Assembly (NCBI RefSeq): GCF_017115105.1
Contig: NZ_JABXKH010000173.1
Location: 18,425-82,424, forward strand
DNA from: Nostoc sp. NMS2
GTDB lineage: Bacteria; Cyanobacteriota; Cyanobacteriia; Cyanobacteriales; Nostocaceae
Direction of reading: 5' to 3'
DNA length: 64,000 nucleotides
Every line of letters begins with the position of its first letter. Within the stretch, counting starts at the first letter, position 1. The translations under genes and the position numbers were made by a program. A model generated the notes under the pieces. The model was given only the letters and a program-made list of their open reading frames with translations. It was not told the origin of the DNA and did not search any database. Below are positions 9,042 to 17,460 of this stretch, in pieces.

Positions 9042-10703
9042 ATGATTGGCGCAGATAATATACTAAATAATAATGGTAGCTACCTGAAAATTTCAGACTT
9101 TATTTATCAACAAAATCAAGTTTGGCAAGGTGCTTTAGATTCTATATCTTTTAATGGAAAAGGGATAAAATCTAAGTTGCTAAATTTAGATAAGCCTTGT
9201 TATATTATTAAAGTGGAAGGAAAAATTGGCGCAACTAACGAAGGTCATTTATATCCTTATAATCCAGAAAAAACTGGGCAAATAGAAATATTAATAGCTG
9301 TTCTGCCCCTCTCAATCCGACAACTAGGCGATCCAAATTTTATCAAATCTCATGGTGTAAAATACGCTTATGCCACGGGCGCAATGGCTCAAGGAATTGC
9401 TTCTGAAGACTTAGTAATTACCCTTGGCAAAGAGAGAATATTAAGTTCATTTGGTGCTGGTGGTTTATCTCCTAATCGCGTCGAAGCAGCCATTAACCGT
9501 ATTCAACAAGCTTTACCCCAAGGCCCTTACGCATTTAACTTGCTCCATAGTCCCAGCGAACCTGCTATTGAACGCGGTGTTGTCGATTTGTATCTTAAAT
9601 ATCAGGTGAGAACAATAGAAGCTTCCGCCTTCCTCGATTTGACTGACAACATTGTTTACTACCGAACTGCTGGACTTGCTTTGAATGCAGCCAATCAAAT
9701 CGAAATCAAAAATAAAATCATTGCCAAAATTTCCAGGAGAGAAGTTGCAACTAAATTTCTACAACCTGCTCCCACAAAAATTTTGAACCAATTAGTTGAG
9801 CAAGGTTTTATTAGTGAATTACAAGCAACCCTCGCTGAAAAAATTCCTGTAGCTGACGATATTACTGTCGAAGCAGATTCTGGAGGTCATACAGATAATC
9901 GTCCTTTGGTTTGTCTCTTACCTTCCATCTTGGAATTGAGAGATGAAATTCAAAGAAAGTTTTCTTATGAAAAACCTGTTAGAGTCGGAGTAGCAGGAGG
10001 AATTGCTACGCCACAATCAGCATTAGCTGCCTTTATGATGGGAGCAGCTTATGTTGTAACCGGCTCAATTAATCAGTCTTGTATTGAAGCTGGGACTTCT
10101 CAACATACTAAACAATTGCTGGCTCAAGCTGATATGGCTGATGTGATGATGGCTCCAGCAGCAGATATGTTTGAAATGGGGGTAAAACTCCAAGTTCTCA
10201 AAAGAGGAACCCTCTTTCCTTTACGAGCGCAAAAACTGTTTGAATTATATAAAAACTATGACTCAATCGAAGATATTCCACTGGTAGAAAGAGATAAATT
10301 AGAAAAACAAGTCTTCAAAAATAGCTTGGGAGCAGTTTGGGAAGAGACAGTTAATTATTTATCTCAACGTAATCCCGATAAATTAACCAAAGCTATTAAT
10401 AATCCCAAGCTGAAGATGGCTCTAATTTTCCGATGGTATCTCGGATTATCATCCCGTTGGTCTAACTTTGGAGAAAAAGGCAGAGAAATGGATTATCAAA
10501 TTTGGTGTGGCCCTGCTATGGGCAGCTTTAATGACTGGGTTAGAGGCTCTTATTTATCTGAACCAAATAATCGCCAGGTAGTTGATGTCGCAAACCATAT
10601 CATGACTGGTGCAGCATTTTTATACCGAATACAAAGTTTGAAAATTCAAGGCTTGCAAATGCCAGATTATTATAGTGAATATCGCCCAGATACTTTTAAC
10701 TAA
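9042..10703 (+). CDS. PfaD-type enoyl reductase (2-nitropropane dioxygenase fold)
   Basis: A 553-residue flavin-dependent TIM-barrel enoyl reductase acting in trans on acyl-ACP in PUFA-type and trans-AT systems. Family hallmarks include GAMAQGIASEDLV, SSFGAGGLSP, EADSGGHTDNRP and the phosphate-binding stretch GVAGGIATPQSALAAFMMGA, followed by the long C-terminal extension typical of PfaD (PAADMFEMGVKLQVLKRGT). It stands 15 bp before the diiron oxygenase gene, so the two are probably co-transcribed. In PUFA synthases this enzyme reduces or retains double bonds; its substrate here is inferred. Confidence 0.92.
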   Translation: MIGADNILNNNGSYLKISDFIYQQNQVWQGALDSISFNGKGIKSKLLNLDKPCYIIKVEGKIGATNEGHLYPYNPEKTGQIEILIAVLPLSIRQLGDPNFIKSHGVKYAYATGAMAQGIASEDLVITLGKERILSSFGAGGLSPNRVEAAINRIQQALPQGPYAFNLLHSPSEPAIERGVVDLYLKYQVRTIEASAFLDLTDNIVYYRTAGLALNAANQIEIKNKIIAKISRREVATKFLQPAPTKILNQLVEQGFISELQATLAEKIPVADDITVEADSGGHTDNRPLVCLLPSILELRDEIQRKFSYEKPVRVGVAGGIATPQSALAAFMMGAAYVVTGSINQSCIEAGTSQHTKQLLAQADMADVMMAPAADMFEMGVKLQVLKRGTLFPLRAQKLFELYKNYDSIEDIPLVERDKLEKQVFKNSLGAVWEETVNYLSQRNPDKLTKAINNPKLKMALIFRWYLGLSSRWSNFGEKGREMDYQIWCGPAMGSFNDWVRGSYLSEPNNRQVVDVANHIMTGAAFLYRIQSLKIQGLQMPDYYSEYRPDTFN

Positions 10704-10717
10704 AGGAGGAAAAATAC

Positions 10718-12019
10718 ATGGATACTATTAAAATTGATGACCGAATTCCTAAGATTCAAAATAGGCTTTTTGAGCAGGCACATACTCAGCCATTAGAATT
10801 AAAAACTCTTGCCATAGCTATTAATAAACAGGGAATTAATGGAGAGAAATTGTACTCTCATCCTGGAATAATTCCTTTACCTATGCCATTTTGCGGATAT
10901 TTACGTTCTTTGAGTAAACGTCAAAAAGCAATTTTATCGGCAGCGTTTCTAGCTAATTTCTACAAATTTGTTGCCAATAGTGAATCGCAAGCTATTGTAT
11001 CTAACATAAGTGTTTCTGAAAAAGTTTTTGCTCCCTACTCAGATGAATATATGATTCTTCATCAGGAAACTAATGAAGAGTTAGATCATATTTGGTCTTT
11101 CCGAACTATACATAGTATGGTTGTTAGAGAAACAAGAGTTAAAGACTCATTTGATGAGCCTGGTTTCTTTTATGGAAATGTTGGTGCTATATCTCAATTA
11201 GATATAGAAAAACTGACTACTCATTTTATTTTTGATGTAGAACTTGAAAAAACTCTGTTTCATCTAGCCAATGGTAAAACTTTTCTCAAAAATTTAGTAG
11301 ATCAGCTACAATGTCAAGATAGAAGTTGGTTATATCGAACTTTACGCTTTATAGTTGGGGATGCCGTGAGGATGCTACCCGCTCAAAAAGTTCAAGAGAA
11401 TGGGTTGGGTGGTTTGTGGTTACTTTTCCGATATGTTGCCAATGTAGAATTAAAACAAGCTGAAAGCTTTTTATTTGATGAACCTGAAAATTTTGATTAT
11501 GAGCCATTAGCTTTTGAACTCAATCAGGGTCACTTAGCAGATGAAGCCCGTCACTACACAACATCTTTCGATTTAGGCTTAGAACTGTATAAAAAAGCTT
11601 CTCCAGAAGCTCAAGAGTTCATTAGACATTTTCTCCAAAAAGTTGTGGAAGATAACATTAATGGTGCTTTTAGAACTTATCTTGAGAAGATAGACCTAAT
11701 TAAGCAAGGATTGCTATTTACTGAGGTTAGAATTGGGCTAGATACACTACGTATGTCTTTGAATCATCCTGAATTTGCCGATAAGCAAATAGATGTGGAT
11801 GAACTAGTTGATTCTTGGAGAGATATGAGCTTAAGTTGGCGAAAAATAATTGGTCCCTTAGAACAAAAAAGTTGGCATTATAGAGCGCAGCAGCTATCTC
11901 GTCTAATTCAATCACTGGAACTTGAATTAGATAAAGACCGACTAGGTAATCGCTATGAGCGCTATCAGGATGCTCTGGAAACTAAGGATATTCAAAAACT
12001 TGTTGAAGTTGCCCAATAA
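10718..12019 (+). CDS. Ferritin-like diiron oxygenase (AurF/RNR-like superfamily)
   Basis: A 433-residue all-helical protein with two iron-binding helices: EELDH (Glu121, His124) and DEARH (Glu276, His279). The DEARH pattern resembles the AurF/CmlI N-oxygenases and other diiron monooxygenases. A strong AAGGAGG site sits directly before the ATG. The next gene encodes a 2Fe-2S ferredoxin, a plausible electron donor. Likely role: oxygenation, desaturation or N-oxidation of a carrier-bound intermediate of the neighbouring synthase. The exact reaction cannot be read from sequence, and the overall sequence is not close to any one member I can name. Confidence 0.75.
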   Translation: MDTIKIDDRIPKIQNRLFEQAHTQPLELKTLAIAINKQGINGEKLYSHPGIIPLPMPFCGYLRSLSKRQKAILSAAFLANFYKFVANSESQAIVSNISVSEKVFAPYSDEYMILHQETNEELDHIWSFRTIHSMVVRETRVKDSFDEPGFFYGNVGAISQLDIEKLTTHFIFDVELEKTLFHLANGKTFLKNLVDQLQCQDRSWLYRTLRFIVGDAVRMLPAQKVQENGLGGLWLLFRYVANVELKQAESFLFDEPENFDYEPLAFELNQGHLADEARHYTTSFDLGLELYKKASPEAQEFIRHFLQKVVEDNINGAFRTYLEKIDLIKQGLLFTEVRIGLDTLRMSLNHPEFADKQIDVDELVDSWRDMSLSWRKIIGPLEQKSWHYRAQQLSRLIQSLELELDKDRLGNRYERYQDALETKDIQKLVEVAQ

Positions 12020-12065
12020 GTGGAAAATCTATTAACTCTTTTACCAATTCCAATAAGTTAAAAAA

Positions 12066-12353
12066 ATGGTAGTATCCATTCATTTTCAAGACGATCAAAG
12101 AACAGTTAAAGTCGAAGCAAATCAACGCTTAACTAAGATTTGCGATCGCTATCCTAGTTCAATTTTATTTGGTTGTCGTAGTGTTGCTTGCGGAACCTGC
12201 CTCATAGAAGTTGTCAGTGGGATAGAAAATCTAATTCCTGTAATGGATGAAGAGCGGATTTTACTTGATGTGTTAGCTCCAGAGAATCCCAATGTTCGCC
12301 TAGCTTGTCAATGCGTAGTGCAGGGTGATATTTGCATTCGGATGGCTGATTAA
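12066..12353 (+). CDS. 2Fe-2S plant-type ferredoxin
   Basis: A 95-residue ferredoxin with ligands Cys37, Cys42, Cys45 (C-x4-C-x2-C) and Cys81, the plant-type spacing. It lies 46 bp downstream of the diiron oxygenase gene and is the likely reductant for it. The spacing and lone-domain form argue for a dedicated redox partner rather than the photosynthetic ferredoxin. Confidence 0.88.
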   Translation: MVVSIHFQDDQRTVKVEANQRLTKICDRYPSSILFGCRSVACGTCLIEVVSGIENLIPVMDEERILLDVLAPENPNVRLACQCVVQGDICIRMAD

Positions 12354-12529
12354 CTGACAAATTTTATGTAGCTCGATATGGGTTTATATCGATTAGCTAT
12401 AAGGTTGCTCGATAATTTAGGGCAAAATATCAAGTCTTAGCAAGCTTCATTTTGTGCAGTTTCACAAAAGATTGTTATTAGGAAACATGAAGCAGTTGGA
12501 AAGCTCAATGGTTTTTCTAATATCTCTTA

Positions 12530-12620
12530 TCTTAGAGGTTGTTTGAAAAGTTTTTCAAACATCCTCTTAGACTTTTCAAAAACTTTAGCCAGTATAGCAA
12601 TCCTATTTAGGAATGCTATA
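12530..12620. repeat. Two consecutive long hairpins upstream of the ACP gene
   Basis: The first is TCTTAGAGGTTGTTTGAAAA paired with a right arm matching 18 of 20 bases, with almost no loop (12530-12571). The second is TATAGCAATCCTA with TAGGAATGCTATA (12593-12620). They fill the 299-bp gap between the ferredoxin and ACP genes. They could be a folded miniature element or an RNA structure splitting the operon. Confidence 0.7.
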
Positions 12621-12652
12621 TATCCAATTCCTTTTACTTCAGAGGTATGTAA

Positions 12653-12958
12653 ATGAGTCAGTCTATTCCTGAGACAACTAAAAAGCAGTCTTATACCGCA
12701 GAAGAAATTCAAGCTTGGTTAGTGTCTCATATTGCAGAGCAGCTAGGAGTTGAAGCCAAGGATATAGATGTCCGTCAGCCTTTAGACAGCTACGGTTTAG
12801 AGTCAGCGCAGGCAATGTTTTTGGTTAGCAAAGCGGAGAAGTTGTTTGGTTTTGAACTATCTCCAATCTTATTGTGGCGTTACCCTACTATTGAAACCCT
12901 ATCCCAGCGATTAGCCGAAGAATCTAAAGCCTCACAATCAGAAACTTTTGAGATTTGA
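12653..12958 (+). CDS. Free-standing acyl carrier protein
   Basis: A 101-residue carrier protein. The phosphopantetheine site is Ser51 in DSYGLESAQ, followed by the usual helix II-III pattern. The LxSYGLES form resembles carrier domains of polyketide and nonribosomal systems more than the housekeeping fatty acid ACP (DSLD). It may carry the chain for the diiron oxygenase or for the downstream acyltransferase. ATG is preceded by AGAGGT. Confidence 0.9.
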   Translation: MSQSIPETTKKQSYTAEEIQAWLVSHIAEQLGVEAKDIDVRQPLDSYGLESAQAMFLVSKAEKLFGFELSPILLWRYPTIETLSQRLAEESKASQSETFEI

Positions 12959-13125
12959 AAAATAAAGCTGTTTGTAAAAAGTTTAAATAACAAAATTTTG
13001 ATCGTTTCAAACTATGTTTTACAGGTCTTTAGCAAAGCTTATTCAGCTTGTCAGTCAATAAAAACAAGCTCAATCAATAACTAAGCTTGCAAGCAATCAG
13101 TCCTTAGAGGAAATCAAAAGTAAAT

Positions 13126-14460
13126 ATGATTTACAACAGAAAACTGGGATGTCTTGAGCAAGCTATGGAAATCTTAAATAGCCACGCTAAAACCTGGAAC
13201 ATAGTCACTATTAGTCGTATCAAGGGCTATATCTGCGAAGAAACTCTGGCACAAGCGTTAGACGTGATTCAGTGTCTTCACCCACGTCTAAATTCTCAAA
13301 TTATTCGTTCTAAGAATAGTTTTAGCTTTCAAAATCAAGGAACAGCAAAAATAACTTTACGGGTTGTAAGGCAGTCAAATAATGAGCAGTGGCAAGAAGT
13401 TGTTTATGAAGAGATGAACAAGGGAATTGATAGTAGCCAAGGTCTGTTGCGAGTGGTTCTTGTTCATCTGGTGGGTGATGAGCATATAAGTTACCTAATT
13501 ACAACAATACACCATGCGATCGCAGATGGTTTATCATCCATCCGACTTCACTCAGAAATTTTGACTTTTTGTCAGAAAATTGTGTCCGGCGAACCAATTC
13601 ACCCACTTACTAGCTTAACTCCACTTCCACCCATCGAAGAACTAATGCCCGAATGGACTAAGGGGTTCACAGGTAAGATAAACAGCATTATCTTTTTGTT
13701 GCAGCTTGGGTTCCAAAAAGTCTGGAATCAACCAAAAACATTAGGTTTTCACAAGTATGTATCCGTTGCAAAGCGTAATTGCAATATTATCCACAGACAA
13801 CTTAATCAAGACTTAACCCAAAAATTTGTAAATCATTGTCGGCAAGAGAATACAACAATACATAGTGCTTTGTGTGCTGTACTTATGTTTACAGTAGTGA
13901 GAAAAAGAATTAAAGGTAATAGAAAAAATGTCCGAGTAAACTGCTTATCATATTTTGACTTGAGGAGATATTTGGAACCAGCAATCAGTGATAATCACAT
14001 GGCTGTATTAGCCTCCTCTATTATGGGATTTCATACCATACGTAGAAATATGTCCATCTGGGAATTAGCCCGTGAGGTGAAACAAAAGCTTGAATTTAGT
14101 AAAAAGTCTGGCGATCTTTTTAAAATGATTTTGATTGCCAAGCACCTCATAGATTTTTGTTTTATCTTCCCCAAGCAAGTAGCTGCCACAGTGTCTGTTT
14201 CTAATGTTGGCAAGGTAAATGTGCCCGCAATTTACGGTGAATTTGAACTAGAAGAAATCAGTTTTGCTGGTTCTCATGCTTTGTATGCGGGTGTTTTTGT
14301 TATTCATGCTTCAACTTTTAAAGGAAAAATGCTGCTAAATTTTGTATTTTCTCAGCCTTCAATCGATCAAAATGATATGGAAATTATTGTGAATAATATT
14401 ATGTCATACATATTTGATATTTGCAATTTAAACAGAGATTGTTTATTAACATTTGATTAG
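13126..14460 (+). CDS. Condensation-domain / PapA-type acyltransferase
   Basis: A 444-residue stand-alone member of the CoA-dependent acyltransferase (condensation) superfamily. Catalytic HHxxxDG is present as HHAIADG (His129, His130, Asp134), and a later SVSNVGKV stretch matches the SNVG motif of PapA5/alcohol acetyltransferases. GAGG lies about 15 bp before the ATG. Following an ACP gene, it most likely moves an acyl chain from the carrier to an alcohol or amine. The substrate is not deducible. Confidence 0.8.
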   Translation: MIYNRKLGCLEQAMEILNSHAKTWNIVTISRIKGYICEETLAQALDVIQCLHPRLNSQIIRSKNSFSFQNQGTAKITLRVVRQSNNEQWQEVVYEEMNKGIDSSQGLLRVVLVHLVGDEHISYLITTIHHAIADGLSSIRLHSEILTFCQKIVSGEPIHPLTSLTPLPPIEELMPEWTKGFTGKINSIIFLLQLGFQKVWNQPKTLGFHKYVSVAKRNCNIIHRQLNQDLTQKFVNHCRQENTTIHSALCAVLMFTVVRKRIKGNRKNVRVNCLSYFDLRRYLEPAISDNHMAVLASSIMGFHTIRRNMSIWELAREVKQKLEFSKKSGDLFKMILIAKHLIDFCFIFPKQVAATVSVSNVGKVNVPAIYGEFELEEISFAGSHALYAGVFVIHASTFKGKMLLNFVFSQPSIDQNDMEIIVNNIMSYIFDICNLNRDCLLTFD

Positions 14461-14528
14461 GCGTATTTGTTAATAATTTTAGAAGCTCACAAACTAATAC
14501 TTTGAAAAAATTAGGAGATTCTGCAACT

Positions 14529-16406
14529 ATGAACGCATCAGATATTGTAGCAAAACTTACTCAACAGGGTGTTCATTTGTGGGTTGATAACGACAAATTA
14601 AAGATTCGCTCACCAAAGGGAGTAATCACATTAGAAATGCAAGCAGAAATAGTTGCTAGCAAAGCAGAGATTGTGGCATTTCTGCACGAGATGGATGTAG
14701 CTGCTGATTTAAGTTCTGTCCCTTTAAGTCAAGGATTAAATTTACAAACTATTGGTCGTCTAATTGGAGGATTTTCAGAGCAATCAACTGTAGAGTATCA
14801 GCCGCCAATTATTGATCCTAAAGCTATGGCTCAAAAATTGATAGTTACATTTAAACCTTTACCTGATAGCTACAATAATCAAGAAATTCGTAAATTTCGC
14901 CAAGAATTGGAAGTTAAACTGAGAGATTATGGTGTCAAAGTTTTATCTTGGAACGAAGCGATCGCAGAATTTAACTATGACCTAACACTTCCGATCATTA
15001 ACAAAAAGAAAAACTTCAAATTCAAAGGGGTTAAATCAGAAGTTAATGCAATCATTGATGTAGAAATAGCTCCTTCAATTATCAGAAAAATTGGTATATT
15101 TGCAGCAGAGCTACTCTATCAATTTTATTCTAGCTTTGTTTTAAACGATCGAAAAATGCCTGTTATAAAAATAGCCAGATTGAGCAGTTGGGCTGAAGAT
15201 CATGCAGCTAAGTATGTTGATAATCCTAGCAAAACACAAGTAATTGTTATTACAGAAATAGACAATGATTTCATTAATCCTCTTATTGCGTATAAACAAA
15301 AAATAAATATTGGCTTAAACACTTTAATTAGAACATTTTCAGAGATTGTTATTGGAGTTTCCTCTGAGAAAATTTCTATATTGAACATGAATCTTTCCGA
15401 CTCCATATTTTCCAAAAACGAGATAGAAGGGTTTGTCTTAAAATCACTAATCCCTAAAGTTTTTGTACCGATTGCCCCACTTTTACTGAGTCGATTTGAG
15501 CTAGGACAGTATAATCCCCAAGAATCTAGCTATGCTGCAAAATTAGTTAAATTGGGCCAGGAATTGGCATCAACAGGCTTATTCCCTCCTGGTTTTAAGT
15601 TGGACGAAGTTATTAAAAGAAAATCCCATAGAGATATTGTCAGCATCATTATAAATGGTAGAACAGGTGTTTCTTATGGCTTTGTTGCTTATGCTGAACC
15701 TCCACAATATTTTGGAGATGTAGAAGTAACTCAAAACGAGTGGGAAAATCTACTACCTGTTAAGGGATTTAGTAGTAACGAACTTCGTCAAAATGAAAAT
15801 GGCAGACGCTATGTAAAAATTAAATTACTAGAAAAATACGTATTTAGGCAAATCCCCGATATTTGGCTTGTCAGTTCTCGTTCTGGGTCAAATAAAACAG
15901 ACTTGAATATCGCTGACGATATTATCAGAATTGGTTTGAAAGAAAAGCTATATCTCCAATTACCTAAAGTGATTCGTTCGGAATTAGCAGATATGAAACC
16001 TTCTTATGATATTTATGTCATGCTTGCGATTAGTCTTTCTGCGGCTTTGTATACACCAGAGTTAATTAAAAATGGTGCGCCAATTGTTCATTTCCACGGC
16101 TACCCAGCATTTGATTGGTTTAAACCAAATGAATACTGTGTTGGAGTAAATAATCCTTCGGTACCTTGTGGAACCTATGAATCTGGTGTATTCAACTTTC
16201 TGGGTATTTCTAGCTTGGTCGAACAACAAGCTAGAAATATATCTTTAGTTAGTTTAGTAGAACCAGATCATGGAACAAATTTTATAGCTCATGATTTGGA
16301 TTATCTAGTCGAAAGATTGAAAACTGGGTGTGCAGACGGGCAAATTGAATTAGGTGGAAAACATTTTGCTTCTCTGAAATCGAAGGTAGAAGAATACAGA
16401 ATCTAA
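14529..16406 (+). CDS. TubC-docking-domain protein with unrecognised body
   Basis: A 625-residue protein. Residues 1-52 match the TubC N-terminal docking domain (DIVAKLTQQGVHLWVDNDKL, then a Lys-rich strand and a SKAEIVAFL helix), which normally joins NRPS/PKS subunits. The remaining ~570 residues I do not recognise. They have no carrier, adenylation or condensation motif, and include a conserved-looking C-terminal patch (HFHGYPAFDWF, NNPSVPCGTYESG). The ATG at 14529 is chosen over an upstream TTG (14502) because AGGAG (14513-14517) lies between them. It lies 68 bp after the acyltransferase gene and is the last gene of the cluster. It may dock to a carrier-bearing partner. Confidence 0.7.
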   Translation: MNASDIVAKLTQQGVHLWVDNDKLKIRSPKGVITLEMQAEIVASKAEIVAFLHEMDVAADLSSVPLSQGLNLQTIGRLIGGFSEQSTVEYQPPIIDPKAMAQKLIVTFKPLPDSYNNQEIRKFRQELEVKLRDYGVKVLSWNEAIAEFNYDLTLPIINKKKNFKFKGVKSEVNAIIDVEIAPSIIRKIGIFAAELLYQFYSSFVLNDRKMPVIKIARLSSWAEDHAAKYVDNPSKTQVIVITEIDNDFINPLIAYKQKINIGLNTLIRTFSEIVIGVSSEKISILNMNLSDSIFSKNEIEGFVLKSLIPKVFVPIAPLLLSRFELGQYNPQESSYAAKLVKLGQELASTGLFPPGFKLDEVIKRKSHRDIVSIIINGRTGVSYGFVAYAEPPQYFGDVEVTQNEWENLLPVKGFSSNELRQNENGRRYVKIKLLEKYVFRQIPDIWLVSSRSGSNKTDLNIADDIIRIGLKEKLYLQLPKVIRSELADMKPSYDIYVMLAISLSAALYTPELIKNGAPIVHFHGYPAFDWFKPNEYCVGVNNPSVPCGTYESGVFNFLGISSLVEQQARNISLVSLVEPDHGTNFIAHDLDYLVERLKTGCADGQIELGGKHFASLKSKVEEYRI

Positions 16407-16598
16407 ATTTATAAAATAGGCTCTTAATTATCAATGTTTAACAGTGATAATTACTATGGCAATCCTAAATCATTCATGAACACTAAGATCCCCGACTTCT
16501 CTAGAAAGTCGGGAATTTTAGCCTTGAGATTTTCACAAATTGAAACAGATAAGCGGTATAAGCTTGGATCATTCGCATAAAAATGCAAAAGCGTTGTT

Positions 16599-16706
16599 TA
16601 TAGCTTTTCCTAATCAAATGAGGTACTTTATAGCCCCCTCTCATCGCTTGCGGGGAGGGGGTTGGGGGTGGGGTTTTTGTACCTCACTCAACTGGGAACC
16701 GCTATA
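16599..16706. mobile_element. Family D inverted-repeat element (108 bp)
   Basis: The left end TATAGCTTTTCCTAATCAAA continuing to GAGGTAC, and the right end GTACCTCACTCAACTGGGAA continuing to GCTATA, form imperfect inverted repeats around a GC-rich hairpin core (AGCCCCCTC...GGGGAGGGGG). An AAAAATGC/GCATTTTT pair extends the dyad outward. It is non-coding; an open frame crossing it is spurious. Confidence 0.7.
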
Positions 16707-16954
16707 TAGCATTTTTACGCAGACGACTTATTGGTTTTAGAAAAAATTGCTCAAATATTATATTAAAGTTTTTTATTGGACAATTTTTTCCAGAATTTGT
16801 AGATGAAGTTTATCATTATTTGAATGTATTTAAGCTGAATCGAAGACGTGTCAATGCGAAAAATATAGCCACAGATAATATTAATATGCCAGTTGATAAT
16901 TGTGGAATAAGTCACACAAATAGTTAAGTTTGTTTAATAAATTATGACAGTATT

Positions 16955-17163
16955 TAAAATCCCTAGCAGCTTTTAAACTACCTCAATTTGTAATGGCGAT
17001 CGCTCTCGCAATAGATAAATTCAAACCAGATTTATTTGTATTAGAAAAAAAGTGCTATTAAGTACATCAAAACAATTAACAATTGGCAAAGGATTAGATG
17101 AATTACCAGCTTTAAAAGCTTATAGCCATTTTCAATCTGGTGAGGTACAGGTATGCAAATAGA
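16955..17163 (+). pseudogene. Possible degraded coding remnant
   Basis: An open stretch translates to SLAAFKLPQFVMAIALAIDK and onward until a stop. A one-base shift at a run of seven A (17044-17050) would join it to a second open stretch containing TSKQLTIGKGLDELPALKAY, ending at TAG 17163. The codon texture is coding-like but no start codon is evident and I do not recognise the family. The rest of the 1053-bp gap is repeats. Confidence 0.3.
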
Positions 17164-17460
17164 CCTAACCTACCAGTAGGGTGTGTTAAAACGTAGTTCG
17201 TAACGCGCCATTATCAAGGGTTGGGTGCCGTACTCTCGGAGATACACAACGCCAGCTCGCTCAAGTCGGCAAACCATGCACGGCAATTCCTCTTGGGGGG
17301 AACCCCCTTTCTGCGGACTGCCTCACCACACGACTGACTCCCCTACGTATCTTTTTAGAAATCAAACCGGATTCCTACATATACGCCTCTAATAACTGAT
17401 GTCAGAAATATTTTTGCAAATGGTATGAGATAATTAAAGCAAATTATTAAATCTATAAAA

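Noticed and set aside
2..10703. Assignment as the heterocyst glycolipid (hgl) cluster
   Set aside because: Domain types resemble hgl genes, but the downstream diiron, ferredoxin, PapA and TubC genes are not part of that cluster as I know it, and hallmark neighbours are not visible.
12360..12405. Terminator after the ferredoxin gene
   Set aside because: A dyad (CGATAT/ATATCG) is present but without a GC-rich stem or U-run.
14502..14528. TTG start for the TubC-domain protein
   Set aside because: AGGAG lies inside the extension and points to the ATG at 14529, where the docking domain begins.
16540..16740. 66-codon frame on the + strand
   Set aside because: It runs through the family D inverted-repeat element.
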